NCBI GenBank assembly: GCA_024758765.1
Contig: CP101406.1
Coordinates: 3,410,001-3,474,000 of the forward strand
Direction of reading: 5' to 3'
DNA from: Mycobacterium sp. SVM_VP21
GTDB taxonomy: Bacteria; Actinomycetota; Actinomycetes; Mycobacteriales; Mycobacteriaceae
Length of the DNA: 64,000 nt
Below the pieces are notes generated by a model that searched no databases, was not told the origin of the DNA, and saw only the letters and a list, made by a program, of their open reading frames with translations. Positions 7,086 to 15,784 of the stretch are shown here, piece by piece (position 1 is the stretch's first letter; every line of letters starts with the position of its first letter). Made by a program: the position numbers and the translations under genes.

Positions 7086-9239
7086 ATGGCGCAAGCGCCC
7101 GATCGCGAAAAAGCACTCGAACTGGCGATGGCCCAGATCGACAAGAACTTCGGCAAAGGCTCGGTGATGCGCCTCGGCGATGAGGTGCGTCAGCCGATCT
7201 CGGTCATCCCGACCGGCTCGATCGCCCTGGACGTGGCGCTGGGCATCGGCGGTCTGCCCCGCGGGCGGGTCGTCGAGATCTACGGCCCAGAGTCCTCGGG
7301 TAAGACCACCGTGGCGCTGCACGCAGTGGCCAACGCCCAGGCCGCCGGGGGGATCGCGGCGTTCATCGACGCCGAGCACGCACTGGACCCCGAATACGCC
7401 AAGAAGCTTGGCGTGGACACCGATTCGCTGTTGGTGTCCCAGCCCGACACCGGGGAGCAGGCGCTGGAGATCGCCGACACGCTGATCCGTTCCGGCGCGC
7501 TGGACATCCTGGTCATCGACTCGGTGGCCGCCCTGGTGCCGCGCGCGGAGATCGAGGGCGAGATGGGGGACAGCCACGTTGGCCTGCAGGCCCGGTTGAT
7601 GAGCCAGGCGCTGCGGAAGATGACCGGCGCGCTGAACAATTCGGGTACCACCGCCATCTTCATCAACCAGCTGCGGGAGAAGATTGGTGTGATGTTCGGG
7701 TGCGGATCCTGGTACACCAATGTCACTCTGGCTGACGGGTCGACGGAAAAGCTCGGCAAGATTGTGAATCAGAAGATGGATGTCGAGGTCTTGTCTTATG
7801 ACTTTGAAACGGGGCGTATCGAGCCACGGCGAGTAATCAACTGGTTCAACAACGGTAAGACCGAAGAATTTTTGCACTTCAAGGTTGATCGAGCAGGGGG
7901 CGGAACAGGGCGTGGACACGCTAGCTTGGCGATGACTCGCAACCATCTCATCCGAACTCCTGGCGGTTGGAGAGAAGCTGAAGACATCTGCGTTGGTGAC
8001 CGTGTGATGCTGGCCCAGCCGGCTCTGCTGAGCGATCAGCAGTGGGAAGTCGTGCTGGGTTCGTTGATGGGCGATGGCTGCTTGTCCTCGCCAGTTCGGC
8101 ATGATTCAGAGAGTGCACGACTCCGTATGGGCCATGCGGCAAAGCAGTCGGAGTATCTCGACTGGAAGGTCGCCCTGCTGGGGAACATTCCGCACAGTTG
8201 TACTGTCAATAGCAAGGGCGCAGTGTTTGCCGACTTCACCCCTCTCGCGGAACTGCACGAATTGCGAAGTGCGGTTTACCTTGGCGATGGCAAGAAGTTC
8301 CTCTCCGAGGACTACCTCAAGGCGCTCACCCCGCTGTCGCTGGCCATTTGGTACATGGATGACGGCTCATTCACTGTGCGTTCCAAGGGATTGCAGGAAC
8401 GTACCGCCGGTGGCAGTGGACGCATCGAAATCTGTGTCGAGGCCATGACGGAAGGAACGCGGGAGCGGCTTTGCGACTACCTGCGTGACGTCTACGGGCT
8501 GGACGTGAAATTGCGCTATCCGGGAAAGGCCGGCAAAGCGGTGCTGCAGTTCTCCACTGAGGCAACCGCGAAATTCCAAGAGCTGGTGGCGCCATATATG
8601 GCTCCATCGATGGGGTACAAGCTGTTGCCGCGGTTCCGCGGACGTGGCGCGGTAGCGCCACAGTTCGTGGAACAAACGATGCAGCTGATGCCGGCCCGCG
8701 TCACAGAGATTGAATCGAAGACCGATTACCAAAAGATGGACCGTTTCGATATTGAGGTCGAGGGCTCGCACAACTACTTCGCCGACGGGGTGATGGTGCA
8801 CAACTCGCCCGAAACAACCACGGGCGGAAAGGCTTTGAAGTTCTACGCGTCGGTGCGCCTGGACGTTCGCCGGATCGAGACCCTCAAGGACGGCACCGAC
8901 GCGGTCGGCAACCGCACCCGGGTCAAAGTGGTCAAGAACAAGGTGTCGCCACCGTTCAAGCAGGCCGAGTTCGACATCCTCTACGGCCGGGGTATCAGCC
9001 GTGAAGGCTCACTGATCGACATGGGTGTGGACCAGGGCTTCATCCGCAAGTCCGGCTCCTGGTTCACCTACGACGGCGAGCAGCTGGGGCAGGGCAAGGA
9101 GAACGCCCGCAACTACCTGCTAACCAACGTCGACGTGGCCAACGAGATCGAGAAGAAGATCAAGGAAAAGCTCGGTATCGGCGCCGTGCTGACCGATGAG
9201 CTCACCGATGAAGTCCTGCCCGCCCCCGTCGACTTCTGA
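7086..9239 (+). CDS. recA: RecA recombinase precursor interrupted by an intein
   Basis: RecA forms ATP-dependent filaments on single-stranded DNA, drives strand exchange and triggers LexA self-cleavage. The precursor is 717 residues; removing the 368-residue intein (residues 206-573) leaves about 349, the normal RecA length. Walker [10 protein letters not shown] is at about 67-75, Walker B ILVIDSV near 141-147, and the C-extein resumes at [13 protein letters not shown]. Start ATG 7086 follows AGGAGAGG. The intein splits the protein after GVMFG, so splicing is required for activity. An SOS box and a second damage promoter lie upstream; recX overlaps the 3' end, so the two are co-transcribed. 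Confidence 0.98.
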   Translation: MAQAPDREKALELAMAQIDKNFGKGSVMRLGDEVRQPISVIPTGSIALDVALGIGGLPRGRVVEIYGPESSGKTTVALHAVANAQAAGGIAAFIDAEHALDPEYAKKLGVDTDSLLVSQPDTGEQALEIADTLIRSGALDILVIDSVAALVPRAEIEGEMGDSHVGLQARLMSQALRKMTGALNNSGTTAIFINQLREKIGVMFGCGSWYTNVTLADGSTEKLGKIVNQKMDVEVLSYDFETGRIEPRRVINWFNNGKTEEFLHFKVDRAGGGTGRGHASLAMTRNHLIRTPGGWREAEDICVGDRVMLAQPALLSDQQWEVVLGSLMGDGCLSSPVRHDSESARLRMGHAAKQSEYLDWKVALLGNIPHSCTVNSKGAVFADFTPLAELHELRSAVYLGDGKKFLSEDYLKALTPLSLAIWYMDDGSFTVRSKGLQERTAGGSGRIEICVEAMTEGTRERLCDYLRDVYGLDVKLRYPGKAGKAVLQFSTEATAKFQELVAPYMAPSMGYKLLPRFRGRGAVAPQFVEQTMQLMPARVTEIESKTDYQKMDRFDIEVEGSHNYFADGVMVHNSPETTTGGKALKFYASVRLDVRRIETLKDGTDAVGNRTRVKVVKNKVSPPFKQAEFDILYGRGISREGSLIDMGVDQGFIRKSGSWFTYDGEQLGQGKENARNYLLTNVDVANEIEKKIKEKLGIGAVLTDELTDEVLPAPVDF
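7701..8804 (+). mobile_element. RecA intein with LAGLIDADG homing endonuclease (M. leprae insertion site)
   Basis: The in-frame insert begins with Cys ([13 protein letters not shown]) directly after GVMFG and ends in VHN before Ser of the C-extein, so all splice-junction residues (Cys1, terminal His-Asn, +1 Ser) are present. Block [12 protein letters not shown] with its His, and block [17 protein letters not shown], are present. Two LAGLIDADG-type motifs, GSLMGDG and WYMDDG, keep their acidic residues, so the homing endonuclease looks intact. The insertion point differs from the M. tuberculosis RecA intein (later, in VKNK/SPPFK) and equals that of M. leprae, whose intein is of similar length (365 residues as I recall). 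Codon use here is visibly less GC-biased than in the exteins. Confidence 0.95.
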
Positions 9240-9744
9240 GGGGATCGAGGCCGCAGAGCCCAAGCGTGAGGAGCAGGCGAAGTCACTGTGCCTTCGCCTG
9301 CTCACCGCCCGGGCCCGCACCCGCGCCGAGCTCGCCGGCCAGCTGACCAAACGGGGCTATCCCGACGACGTCAGTGATCGGGTGCTGGACCGGCTGACCA
9401 TCGCCGGACTGATCGATGATGCCGATTTCGCCGAACAGTGGGTACGGTCCCGGCGCGAGCACGCGGGCAAAGGCCGCAAGGCGCTGGCCGCAGAGCTGCG
9501 TACCAAGGGCGTTGACGAGAACGTGATCGCCGGGGCACTGGCCGACATCGACACCGCCGCTGAGCGGGACCGGGCCGAGCAGCTGGTGCACGCCAAGCTG
9601 CGCCGGGAGACGCTCGGCGACGACGACGTGAAGGTCACTCGACGGCTGGTCGCGATGCTGGCCCGGCGCGGCTACAGCCCATCAATGGCCTACGACGTGG
9701 TCAGCACCGAGCTGGCCGCCGAGCGGGAGCGCCGCCGAGTCTGA
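9208..9744 (+). CDS. recX: Regulatory protein RecX
   Basis: RecX binds RecA filaments and limits recombinase and coprotease activity. The protein of about 178 residues shows the three-helix repeats of the family: [20 protein letters not shown], then [20 protein letters not shown], then [13 protein letters not shown] and [12 protein letters not shown]. The start at ATG 9208 ([11 protein letters not shown]) mirrors the M. tuberculosis RecX N-terminus; ATG 9196 in the same frame is the alternative. Either way the gene overlaps the last 30-45 bases of recA, as is usual in mycobacteria, coupling its translation to recA. Confidence 0.93.
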   Translation: MKSCPPPSTSEGIEAAEPKREEQAKSLCLRLLTARARTRAELAGQLTKRGYPDDVSDRVLDRLTIAGLIDDADFAEQWVRSRREHAGKGRKALAAELRTKGVDENVIAGALADIDTAAERDRAEQLVHAKLRRETLGDDDVKVTRRLVAMLARRGYSPSMAYDVVSTELAAERERRRV

Positions 9745-9777
9745 GATGGAGCCGGCCGGGCTCAGTAAGGTGTCGCT

Positions 9778-10476
9778 GTGCGGAGCGCTCACCTCGGACG
9801 GCTCGGTGTGGCGTCAGCGGTTCTGATCATGGCCTCGGCTGGAGGTGTATTCGCTCCCGCAGCCTCGGCGGCACTCGCGCTAGGCGGTGGGGCGGGCATC
9901 ATCGTCGATGGCAGCTATTGCACCCTGACGACGATCGGCCATGACAAGGCCGGGGAGATGGTCGGTTTCACCGCCGCGAGCTGTGGCGGACCTGATTCCC
10001 CCGTCGTTGCCGAGGGCTCGGAAGGCCTCGGTCCGGTGGGCACCGTGGTAGCCATTGCCGACGACCCCCGACTGAATTATTCGGTGATCAAATTCGACCC
10101 AGCCAAAGTGACCCCGATCCCCAACTTCGCCGGTTTCGTCATCGACGGCGTCGGCCCTGAACCGGAGCGGGGCCAGCCCGTGTGCCGACTCGGTGCCGCC
10201 ACCGGTGATTTCTGTGGCCATAAAAGCAGTTTCGACGGCCCTGGCCCGCACATGGGAACGGGCGGGGGCAACTATCTGCCCGGCGATAACGGTGCCCCGG
10301 TCACGGCGGATGGCCTGCTCGTCGGCCTGGTCACCGGAGGCCTTTTCCTCCCGCCCAGCGGCGTGATATCCAATACCCCGCGCCAACTCATATATACGAC
10401 GAAGTTCAGCGCGATCCTCGACGAGGTCAACGCCGGCACCGGTCCCGGCGCCGGGTTCACCCCGATCGGAAGCTGA
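9778..10476 (+). CDS. Secreted S1 (chymotrypsin-fold) protease-like protein without catalytic residues, copy 1
   Basis: A 232-residue exported protein starting at GTG 9778. The signal peptide runs to about residue 32 (APAASA). The mature part resembles small mycobacterial trypsin-like secreted proteins such as Rv1815. Where those have the catalytic TAGHC it reads FTAASCGG, and where they have GDSGGP it reads PGDNGAP, so both catalytic His and Ser are gone. Four or more Cys probably form disulphides (YCTL...SCGG; CRLG...DFCG). A close paralogue is at 54527-55216 and a C-terminal remnant at 54392. The role may be binding rather than proteolysis; this is inference. Confidence 0.7.
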   Translation: MRSAHLGRLGVASAVLIMASAGGVFAPAASAALALGGGAGIIVDGSYCTLTTIGHDKAGEMVGFTAASCGGPDSPVVAEGSEGLGPVGTVVAIADDPRLNYSVIKFDPAKVTPIPNFAGFVIDGVGPEPERGQPVCRLGAATGDFCGHKSSFDGPGPHMGTGGGNYLPGDNGAPVTADGLLVGLVTGGLFLPPSGVISNTPRQLIYTTKFSAILDEVNAGTGPGAGFTPIGS

Positions 10477-10527
10477 CCAGAGCTGGTTACTCAGCTGGCG
10501 TGGTCTGCGGTGTGAGACTCTGGCCTG

Positions 10528-12213
10528 ATGGCTCGCGCAGACGATACGTACCGGACGTCTTCGATTCCGCGACGCCCGCGTCGTCGGCTGGTCGGGGTCG
10601 GTTCGGCGGCGGCATTGCTGATGGCGGTCGCGCCGGCAGCCCATGCGGATTTCGAGATTGACGATCTGCTTGACCCGGCCCTTTGGTTCCCCGCGTCTGC
10701 TGCCGATGCCACGGCACCGGAACTCTTCGACTCGGCGGCGGCCGGCTCGGGTGTCGATCCATTGGCCGGGTACATCGACTCGGGGGGCCTGATCGGCCTG
10801 ATCTATGCACCGCTGCACGATTTCGGTGAGGAGTGGATCACCAGCTCATTCGGCACACAGCTGGACGACCTGGTCAACCCGCTGTTTGCCTTTGCCGACC
10901 ACTGCGGTCTGATCTGCAACGGCGACGTCGGGACGTCGGCCGACCCGACCGGGGGTGGCGGCGGCTGGTTCTTCGGTGACGGCGGCGTCGGCTGGGGTAG
11001 CGACCAGGCCGGGGTGGCCGGCGGTGACGGTGGCGTGGCTGGGGCGTTCGGCAATGGCGGCGCCGGTGGTGATGGCGGGGCCGGCGCCGATGGTGGCGCC
11101 GGTGGCGCCGGCGGGTATTTCGTCGGTGACGGGGGTAACGGCGGTAACGGCGGCGCTGGAGCCGCTGGTGAGGCTGGCGGTAACGGTGGTGCCGGTGGCA
11201 TGGGGGGCTATTGGACGGTCGGGATCGGTGGCAACGGCGGTAGCGGAGGTGCCGGTGGCGCGGCATCCGGTGCCGATAGCGTCGCTGGGGCTGGTGGCGA
11301 CGGTGGGGCCGGCGGTGTGGGCAGTCGCGCGGAACTCTTGATCCCCGTCCTGCTGGCTCCGTTCCTGACCGTTGCCGTCGGAGGTAACGGTGGGGCCGGC
11401 GGCGATGGTGGTGCGGCCAGCGGTCTCGACAGTGTCGCCGGCGCCGGCGGGCTTGGCGGTAACGGCGGCGCCGCTAGCCCAACACTTGGCCTGCCTGGCA
11501 TCGGGGCAGGCGGTGACGGTGGTGTCGGTGGCAACGGCGGTACTGCCAGTGGGGCCGGCAGCGTGGCTGGTGCTGGGGGTAATGGTGGCATTGGAGGCGA
11601 GCCCGGGTCGAGTGGAGTCGGTGTCGCCGGTGCGGGCGGTAACGGCGGCGACGGTGGAAGCGGGATCGACGGCGGGCAGGCAAGCCACGGCGGTAATGGC
11701 GGCGCCGGCGCCGCTACCAGCAGCGGCATCTCGTTGAACCTGACTTCATCAGGCTCCGGTGGTGACGGCGGCAACGGCGGCGCCAGCGACGGCGGTACCG
11801 GAGGCGCCGGCGGTGTCGGCGGGAGCAGCGGTGCCGGCGGTTTCCTCAGCGTGCCGACCGGCGGGGGCGGTGGTGGCGGTGGCGGCGCCGGTGATGGCGG
11901 GACCGGAGGTAACGGAGGCAACGGCGGTCACGGCGGGTCGGGTATTTCGCCTGGTGCTGCGGGAACCGGAGGGATCGGCGGCGCCGCCAACGGAGGCACC
12001 GGTGGGGACGGCGGCAACGGCGGCAACGGTGGTAGCGGCAGTGCGCTCAACACCGGCGGGAACGGCGGTAACGGCGGGCAAGTCGGTCCAGAAGGCGACG
12101 GTCGTGGGGGAGACGGCGGTAATGGTGCCAACGGCCTCTCGTTTGGAGCCGGTGGCAACGGTGGCGACGGCGGTAGCGACGGCACGCCTGGCACCCCCGG
12201 CGCCCCCGGATAA
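10528..12213 (+). CDS. PGRS repeat protein with signal peptide but no PE domain, copy 1
   Basis: A 561-residue protein. A basic N-terminus and hydrophobic stretch (LVGVGSAAALLMAVAPAAHA) form a likely signal peptide. About 120 residues of non-repetitive sequence follow, including GGLIGLIYAPLH and HCGLICNGDVGTSADPT. From there to the end it is glycine/alanine-rich GGxGG repeats of the PGRS kind (GGNGGAGG, GAGGDGG). Canonical PE_PGRS proteins start with a ~95-residue PE domain for ESX-5 export; here that domain is missing, so Sec export is more likely. It shares its N-terminal domain with the gene at 56157-57932. It lies 51 bases after the S1-like gene and may be in the same transcript. Confidence 0.8.
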   Translation: MARADDTYRTSSIPRRPRRRLVGVGSAAALLMAVAPAAHADFEIDDLLDPALWFPASAADATAPELFDSAAAGSGVDPLAGYIDSGGLIGLIYAPLHDFGEEWITSSFGTQLDDLVNPLFAFADHCGLICNGDVGTSADPTGGGGGWFFGDGGVGWGSDQAGVAGGDGGVAGAFGNGGAGGDGGAGADGGAGGAGGYFVGDGGNGGNGGAGAAGEAGGNGGAGGMGGYWTVGIGGNGGSGGAGGAASGADSVAGAGGDGGAGGVGSRAELLIPVLLAPFLTVAVGGNGGAGGDGGAASGLDSVAGAGGLGGNGGAASPTLGLPGIGAGGDGGVGGNGGTASGAGSVAGAGGNGGIGGEPGSSGVGVAGAGGNGGDGGSGIDGGQASHGGNGGAGAATSSGISLNLTSSGSGGDGGNGGASDGGTGGAGGVGGSSGAGGFLSVPTGGGGGGGGGAGDGGTGGNGGNGGHGGSGISPGAAGTGGIGGAANGGTGGDGGNGGNGGSGSALNTGGNGGNGGQVGPEGDGRGGDGGNGANGLSFGAGGNGGDGGSDGTPGTPGAPG

Positions 12214-12372
12214 ATCCCTGGTCAACAGCCGGGATCCGCGTTAGTGATACGGCAGCATGCCTGGGCTTTCGGTCTCCGACGGATCTTCCAGCACGGAGGC
12301 AGCTAACTGCAAGGGTGTGAACGTAACGTCTGCTCGCATCGTCGACGAGGCGTTCGTTGAAAGGCTGGGGAA

Positions 12373-13044
12373 ATGCACGTTCGTAGTATTCGCCGCTGGG
12401 GTGTGAGTGCGGGTATAGCGGGTGGAGCCGCTGTGGCGGCGGCACTGGTCGGGATGGCCGTCGCGCAGGCCGATAGCACCACCGATGAGATCAACGGCTG
12501 GACGGTGACGCCGACCGGCGGCAGTGACAACGGCAGCCTGTTCCCACCGGCCACGCTGTCAGACCCTGGCGATTCGCTGGGACTGGGCACCGCGCCGATA
12601 GTGGGCGGCTTTGACAGTGTTCCCGCGACATCGCTCAGCAGTATCGGATCGAATCAATCTTTTGCCACGCCGCTGTCAACCGCCGATACGGCGGAGAACC
12701 TTTTCATCCAGGACAACTGGTTCCCGGGCTTCGAGATGGCCTCCGTTCAAGCCGGCCAAGACAATGGGGTCATGTCGCTCCTGGTGCCCGACGCTAGCGG
12801 TAAAGAGATCGTCGATCTTTTCAACTTCGGCACTCCGGACCCTGCGCCGCTGTTCAACCCGGACGCCACCGGCCCGATCGACATCGGCGGGGTCCAACTG
12901 GCCGACCCGCACGACGGGGCATTGCTCAACGACCTCTTCGCCGCGGCGTTCCAAGGCGACAGCGCCGACTGGAGCAGTGCGATGACGCTGTTCGATGACT
13001 GGCTCGGTATCGACCCGTCGACTGGGGCTGACTTCGTTCTCTGA
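12373..13044 (+). CDS. Secreted protein of unknown function, copy 1
   Basis: A 223-residue protein with a clear signal peptide (GGAAVAAALVGMAVAQA, cut near residue 33) and an acidic mature part rich in Asp, Gly, Ser and Pro. Distinctive blocks are INGWTVTPTG, LSDPGDSLGLG, FIQDNWFPGFEMASVQAGQD and LFNFGTPDPAPLFNPDATG. I do not recognise a domain. The paralogue at 55367-56062 keeps all of these blocks, and the upstream stretch with CAGCTAACTGC is shared too, so the whole transcription unit was duplicated. Both copies lie near an S1-like and a PGRS gene. Confidence 0.75.
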   Translation: MHVRSIRRWGVSAGIAGGAAVAAALVGMAVAQADSTTDEINGWTVTPTGGSDNGSLFPPATLSDPGDSLGLGTAPIVGGFDSVPATSLSSIGSNQSFATPLSTADTAENLFIQDNWFPGFEMASVQAGQDNGVMSLLVPDASGKEIVDLFNFGTPDPAPLFNPDATGPIDIGGVQLADPHDGALLNDLFAAAFQGDSADWSSAMTLFDDWLGIDPSTGADFVL

Positions 13045-13066
13045 CGCCAAGACCTGAGAGAAACTA

Positions 13067-13096
13067 CTCGGCCCGGGTGTGGACACCCGGGCCGAG
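13067..13096. terminator. Strong GC hairpin terminator between convergent genes
   Basis: A perfect 14-bp stem (CTCGGCCCGGGTGT paired with its complement) with a 2-base loop lies between the secreted-protein gene and the convergent small gene. There is no long T-tract, as is common in mycobacteria. It can act on both strands. Confidence 0.85.
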
Positions 13097-13116
13097 TTGT
13101 CGTTGGACAGGACGGT

Positions 13117-13344
13117 TCAGGCGTCCTCGGCCGCTTCTTCGTCGGTGCTGGTGAAGACCTCCTTGGTCCGCTCGACGGCGTGAGTGGCGATCTCCATGGA
13201 GTCCTGGACGATCGCGCTGACGCCGCCGGAGATGTCTCCGCGAATGATGTCGCCGGCGTCCTCGACGATGTCCGAGGCCTTCTCGACGGCGTGTGCGGCG
13301 ATGTCGCGTGCAGCGTTGAATGCGTCCTTGGGGGTGATGGCCAT
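13117..13344 (-). CDS. Small acidic helical protein, unknown
   Basis: A 75-residue protein read from ATG 13344, with GGAG-type spacing sequence (AGGAGACTC on the coding strand) upstream. It is helical and contains a repeated pattern, ATHAVERTKEV and AAHAVEKASDIVEDAGDII, that suggests an amphipathic helix or coiled coil, and an acidic tail (EEAAEDA). No signal peptide or membrane segment is visible. The strong hairpin at 13067-13096 closes it. I cannot assign a function. Confidence 0.65.
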   Translation of the reverse strand: MAITPKDAFNAARDIAAHAVEKASDIVEDAGDIIRGDISGGVSAIVQDSMEIATHAVERTKEVFTSTDEEAAEDA

Positions 13345-13407
13345 CCGAGTCTCCTGTCGTTAACTGTCGAGTCCGACTCTAGACGGCAGACACCGTGCGC
13401 GCAGTCC

Positions 13408-14292
13408 CTAAACCACCCGGGCGCCCGGGGCGCCCTCCGGCTCAATTGTGGCCGCCCCCAAGGGGGAGTGGCGGGCCCGGCGCAGACGCCGCTCCAGCCC
13501 GATTGCCCCGGCCGAGAGCACCAGATTTCCGCTGATCATCAGCGCCGCGATCACCAGCAGTGCGGGCAGGTAGTTGCTGTACTGGGAGCCGACGACGGTG
13601 CCTTGGCGCACCATCTCCACGAACGTGATCTGGTAACCGATGGCGGTGTCCTTGAGTACCACCACCAGTTGTGACACCAGCACCGGCAACATCGCGGTGA
13701 CGGCCTGAGGAAGCAGGACCAGCCGCATCGAGGCGCCCCAGCCCAACCCCAACGCGGCTGCCGCCTCGGATTGCCCGCCGGGCAGGGCTTTTACGCCCGC
13801 CCGTACGATCTCGGCGATGACGGCCCCGTTGTAGAGGGTCAGCCCGGTGACCACTCCGGCCAGCGCTATCTGTTGCGGGGGGAAGACGTTGAGTAGGCCG
13901 TAGATGAAATAGGCGAAGATCATCATGATCAGCACCGGAATTGCCCGGAAGAACTCCACGGTCACCGCGCAACTCCAGCGCACCGGCTTGATCTGCGACA
14001 GTCGGCCGACACCGAGCGATACCCCCAGGATCAGCGCGAGTCCGATGGACCAGGCTGCCGCGGTCAATGTGCCCATCACCCCGGGCAGCACGTAAGTGCG
14101 CCACAGGTCCGCGGTCAGAAACGGTGTCCATTTCTCCGCGGTGAGCTGGCCCTTGGCTGACAGTCGCGAATAGATCACCCAGCCCAGCAGTCCGGCAACC
14201 AACACCGTCGCCACCGACATTGCGTGGTAGCGGGCGCGGGCCCGGGGCCCAGGGGTGTCAAACAGCACCGTCGCCCGGGGCGCGGACCTCAT
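13408..14292 (-). CDS. gluD: Glutamate/polar amino acid ABC transporter permease GluD
   Basis: A 294-residue inner-membrane permease with the His/Glu/Gln/Arg/opine TM family signature: about five or six hydrophobic helices and the cytoplasmic EAA-type loop GGQSEAAAALGLGWGASMRLVLLPQA. It pairs with GluC to form the pore. The start at ATG 14292 overlaps the gluC stop by 4 bases (ATGA). The longer frame to 15111 is spurious, because the true N-terminus and gluC occupy that DNA in other frames. Confidence 0.9.
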   Translation of the reverse strand: MRSAPRATVLFDTPGPRARARYHAMSVATVLVAGLLGWVIYSRLSAKGQLTAEKWTPFLTADLWRTYVLPGVMGTLTAAAWSIGLALILGVSLGVGRLSQIKPVRWSCAVTVEFFRAIPVLIMMIFAYFIYGLLNVFPPQQIALAGVVTGLTLYNGAVIAEIVRAGVKALPGGQSEAAAALGLGWGASMRLVLLPQAVTAMLPVLVSQLVVVLKDTAIGYQITFVEMVRQGTVVGSQYSNYLPALLVIAALMISGNLVLSAGAIGLERRLRRARHSPLGAATIEPEGAPGARVV

Positions 14293-14966
14293 CGCGACAC
14301 CGCCCAGCGCCGGTCCAGATATCCGAACAACAAACCCAGCGGCAGAGTGAGCACAACGAAGCCGGCGGCGAACACCGCGCCGACCCCCAGCAGCGCCGCG
14401 GTGTTCTCGGTCATCGACTTCATCAGCAGCGCCGCCTCGGCGACCCCGATCGCTGAGGCCAAGGTGGTGTTCTTCGTCAGCGCGATCAGCACCGAACCCA
14501 GCGGGATTATTACGGCCCGAAAAGCCTGGGGAAGCAAGATGATTCGGAGATTCTGGGTGAAGCTCAGTCCCAGCGAGCGAGCGGCCTCGGCCTGGCCAAT
14601 GCCCACGGTGTTGACGCCCGAGCGCACCGCCTCGCAGACGAACGACGCCGTGTACACACTCAAGCCCAGCACCGCCAGGCGAAAGTTGCTGTCGTCGATC
14701 GACGTTGGCGACTGCGGATCGGTCAGCGAGACTCCCAGCGTCTGGGCCAGCCCGAACGAGCACAGCAACAACAGCAGCGTCAGCGGGGTGTTGCGCACCA
14801 GATGGACATAGCCGCCGCCGATCCACCGCAGCACCGGTACCGGGGCCAGCCGCATCGCGGCCAGCCCGGTGCCCAAGATCAGCGCGAGCGTGCCGGACAA
14901 CACTGCCAACTCGACGGTGACGGTGAAAGATTGGAGTATTTGTCCTCGGTACTCGGCGAACATCAT
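14289..14966 (-). CDS. gluC: Glutamate/polar amino acid ABC transporter permease GluC
   Basis: A 225-residue permease of the polar amino acid family. It has an N-terminal helix (LAVLSGTLALILGTGLAAM), HLVRNTPLTLLLLLCSFGL and the coupling loop IGQAEAARSLGLSFTQNLRIILLPQA. It forms the heterodimeric channel with GluD. It begins at ATG 14966 and overlaps gluB by 4 bases, showing translational coupling within the operon gluA-B-C-D, which is read right to left. Confidence 0.9.
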   Translation of the reverse strand: MMFAEYRGQILQSFTVTVELAVLSGTLALILGTGLAAMRLAPVPVLRWIGGGYVHLVRNTPLTLLLLLCSFGLAQTLGVSLTDPQSPTSIDDSNFRLAVLGLSVYTASFVCEAVRSGVNTVGIGQAEAARSLGLSFTQNLRIILLPQAFRAVIIPLGSVLIALTKNTTLASAIGVAEAALLMKSMTENTAALLGVGAVFAAGFVVLTLPLGLLFGYLDRRWAVSR

Positions 14967-15784
14967 CGCTCGATCGGCGGCGGTTCGGGCACCGCGAACC
15001 CGGCGGGACCGAAGTTGTCCACGAACGCGGCTCGCCACGATCCGTCGCGTTCCATCTCCTCGAGGGCGTCGTTGATCCGCTGGCGCAAGGCGTCGTTGCC
15101 CTTGCGCACACCTATGCCGTAGAGCTCTTGCGAGAAGCGTTCGCCGACCAGTTTGAAGGCTCCGGGACTCTGGGCGGCGTAGCCGGCCAGGATCACGTCG
15201 TCGGTGGTCACTGCGTCGATTGCACCGTTGCGCAGCGCCTCCACGCACGCCGAATAGGTGTCGTAGCGCTGCAGCTGCACGCCCGGATAGCGGTCCTTGA
15301 TCCGTTGGGCCGGAGTGGAGCCCGAGACCGAACACAGCTTCTTGTGCCGCTGCAGTGACGCGGTGCCGGTGATGTCGGTGTTGTCGGCGCGCACCAGCAG
15401 CGACTGCCCGGTGAGCAGGTAGGGGCCAGCGAAGTCGACCTTCTGTCGCCGGGAGTCGGTGATCGAATAGGTGGCCACCAGGTAATCGACCTGGCCGTTG
15501 CGCAGCAGCATCTCGCGCTGGCTGGACGGGGCCTCGATCCACGCGATGCGGTCGGGCGGGTAGCCCAGCCGGGCCGCCACGTAGCGGGCCACGTCGACAT
15601 CGAATCCGCCGAGCGTGCCGTCGGGCTTCTTGACGCTCAAGCCGGGTTGGTCGAACTTGACGCCGACCGTGATCTTACCGCTGTCGTGGGCGGTACACGC
15701 CGTGCAGAGCGCGGCCAATGCGGACGCCACCGCCAGGACCGCCCAGGCTCGTGCCAGCACCTGCAGGGTTCGCGCTGTCCGCAT
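14963..15784 (-). CDS. gluB: Glutamate-binding lipoprotein GluB
   Basis: A 273-residue extracellular solute-binding protein (family 3). The signal peptide ends in a lipobox LCTAC, so the mature protein is anchored by a lipidated Cys. The body shows VGVKFDQPGLSVKKPDGTLGGFDVDVARYVA in outline, the substrate-binding DFAGPYLLTGQSLLV region and TDDVILAG. It delivers glutamate or a similar amino acid to GluCD. It overlaps the gluA stop by one base. In M. tuberculosis this operon is not at this place; it occurs between recX and miaB in other mycobacteria, to my recollection. Confidence 0.9.
   Translation of the reverse strand: MRTARTLQVLARAWAVLAVASALAALCTACTAHDSGKITVGVKFDQPGLSVKKPDGTLGGFDVDVARYVAARLGYPPDRIAWIEAPSSQREMLLRNGQVDYLVATYSITDSRRQKVDFAGPYLLTGQSLLVRADNTDITGTASLQRHKKLCSVSGSTPAQRIKDRYPGVQLQRYDTYSACVEALRNGAIDAVTTDDVILAGYAAQSPGAFKLVGERFSQELYGIGVRKGNDALRQRINDALEEMERDGSWRAAFVDNFGPAGFAVPEPPPIER

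Noticed and set aside
10960..12190. Apparent short repeats resembling a CRISPR or satellite array
   Set aside because: The repeats are protein-coding GGxGG codons without constant spacers, and the frame stays open.
10803..12194. Several proline-rich minus-strand frames opposite the PGRS gene
   Set aside because: Gly codons GGN read backwards give Pro (CCN). The same is true of plus-strand Pro-rich frames at 56176-57510 opposite the second PGRS gene.
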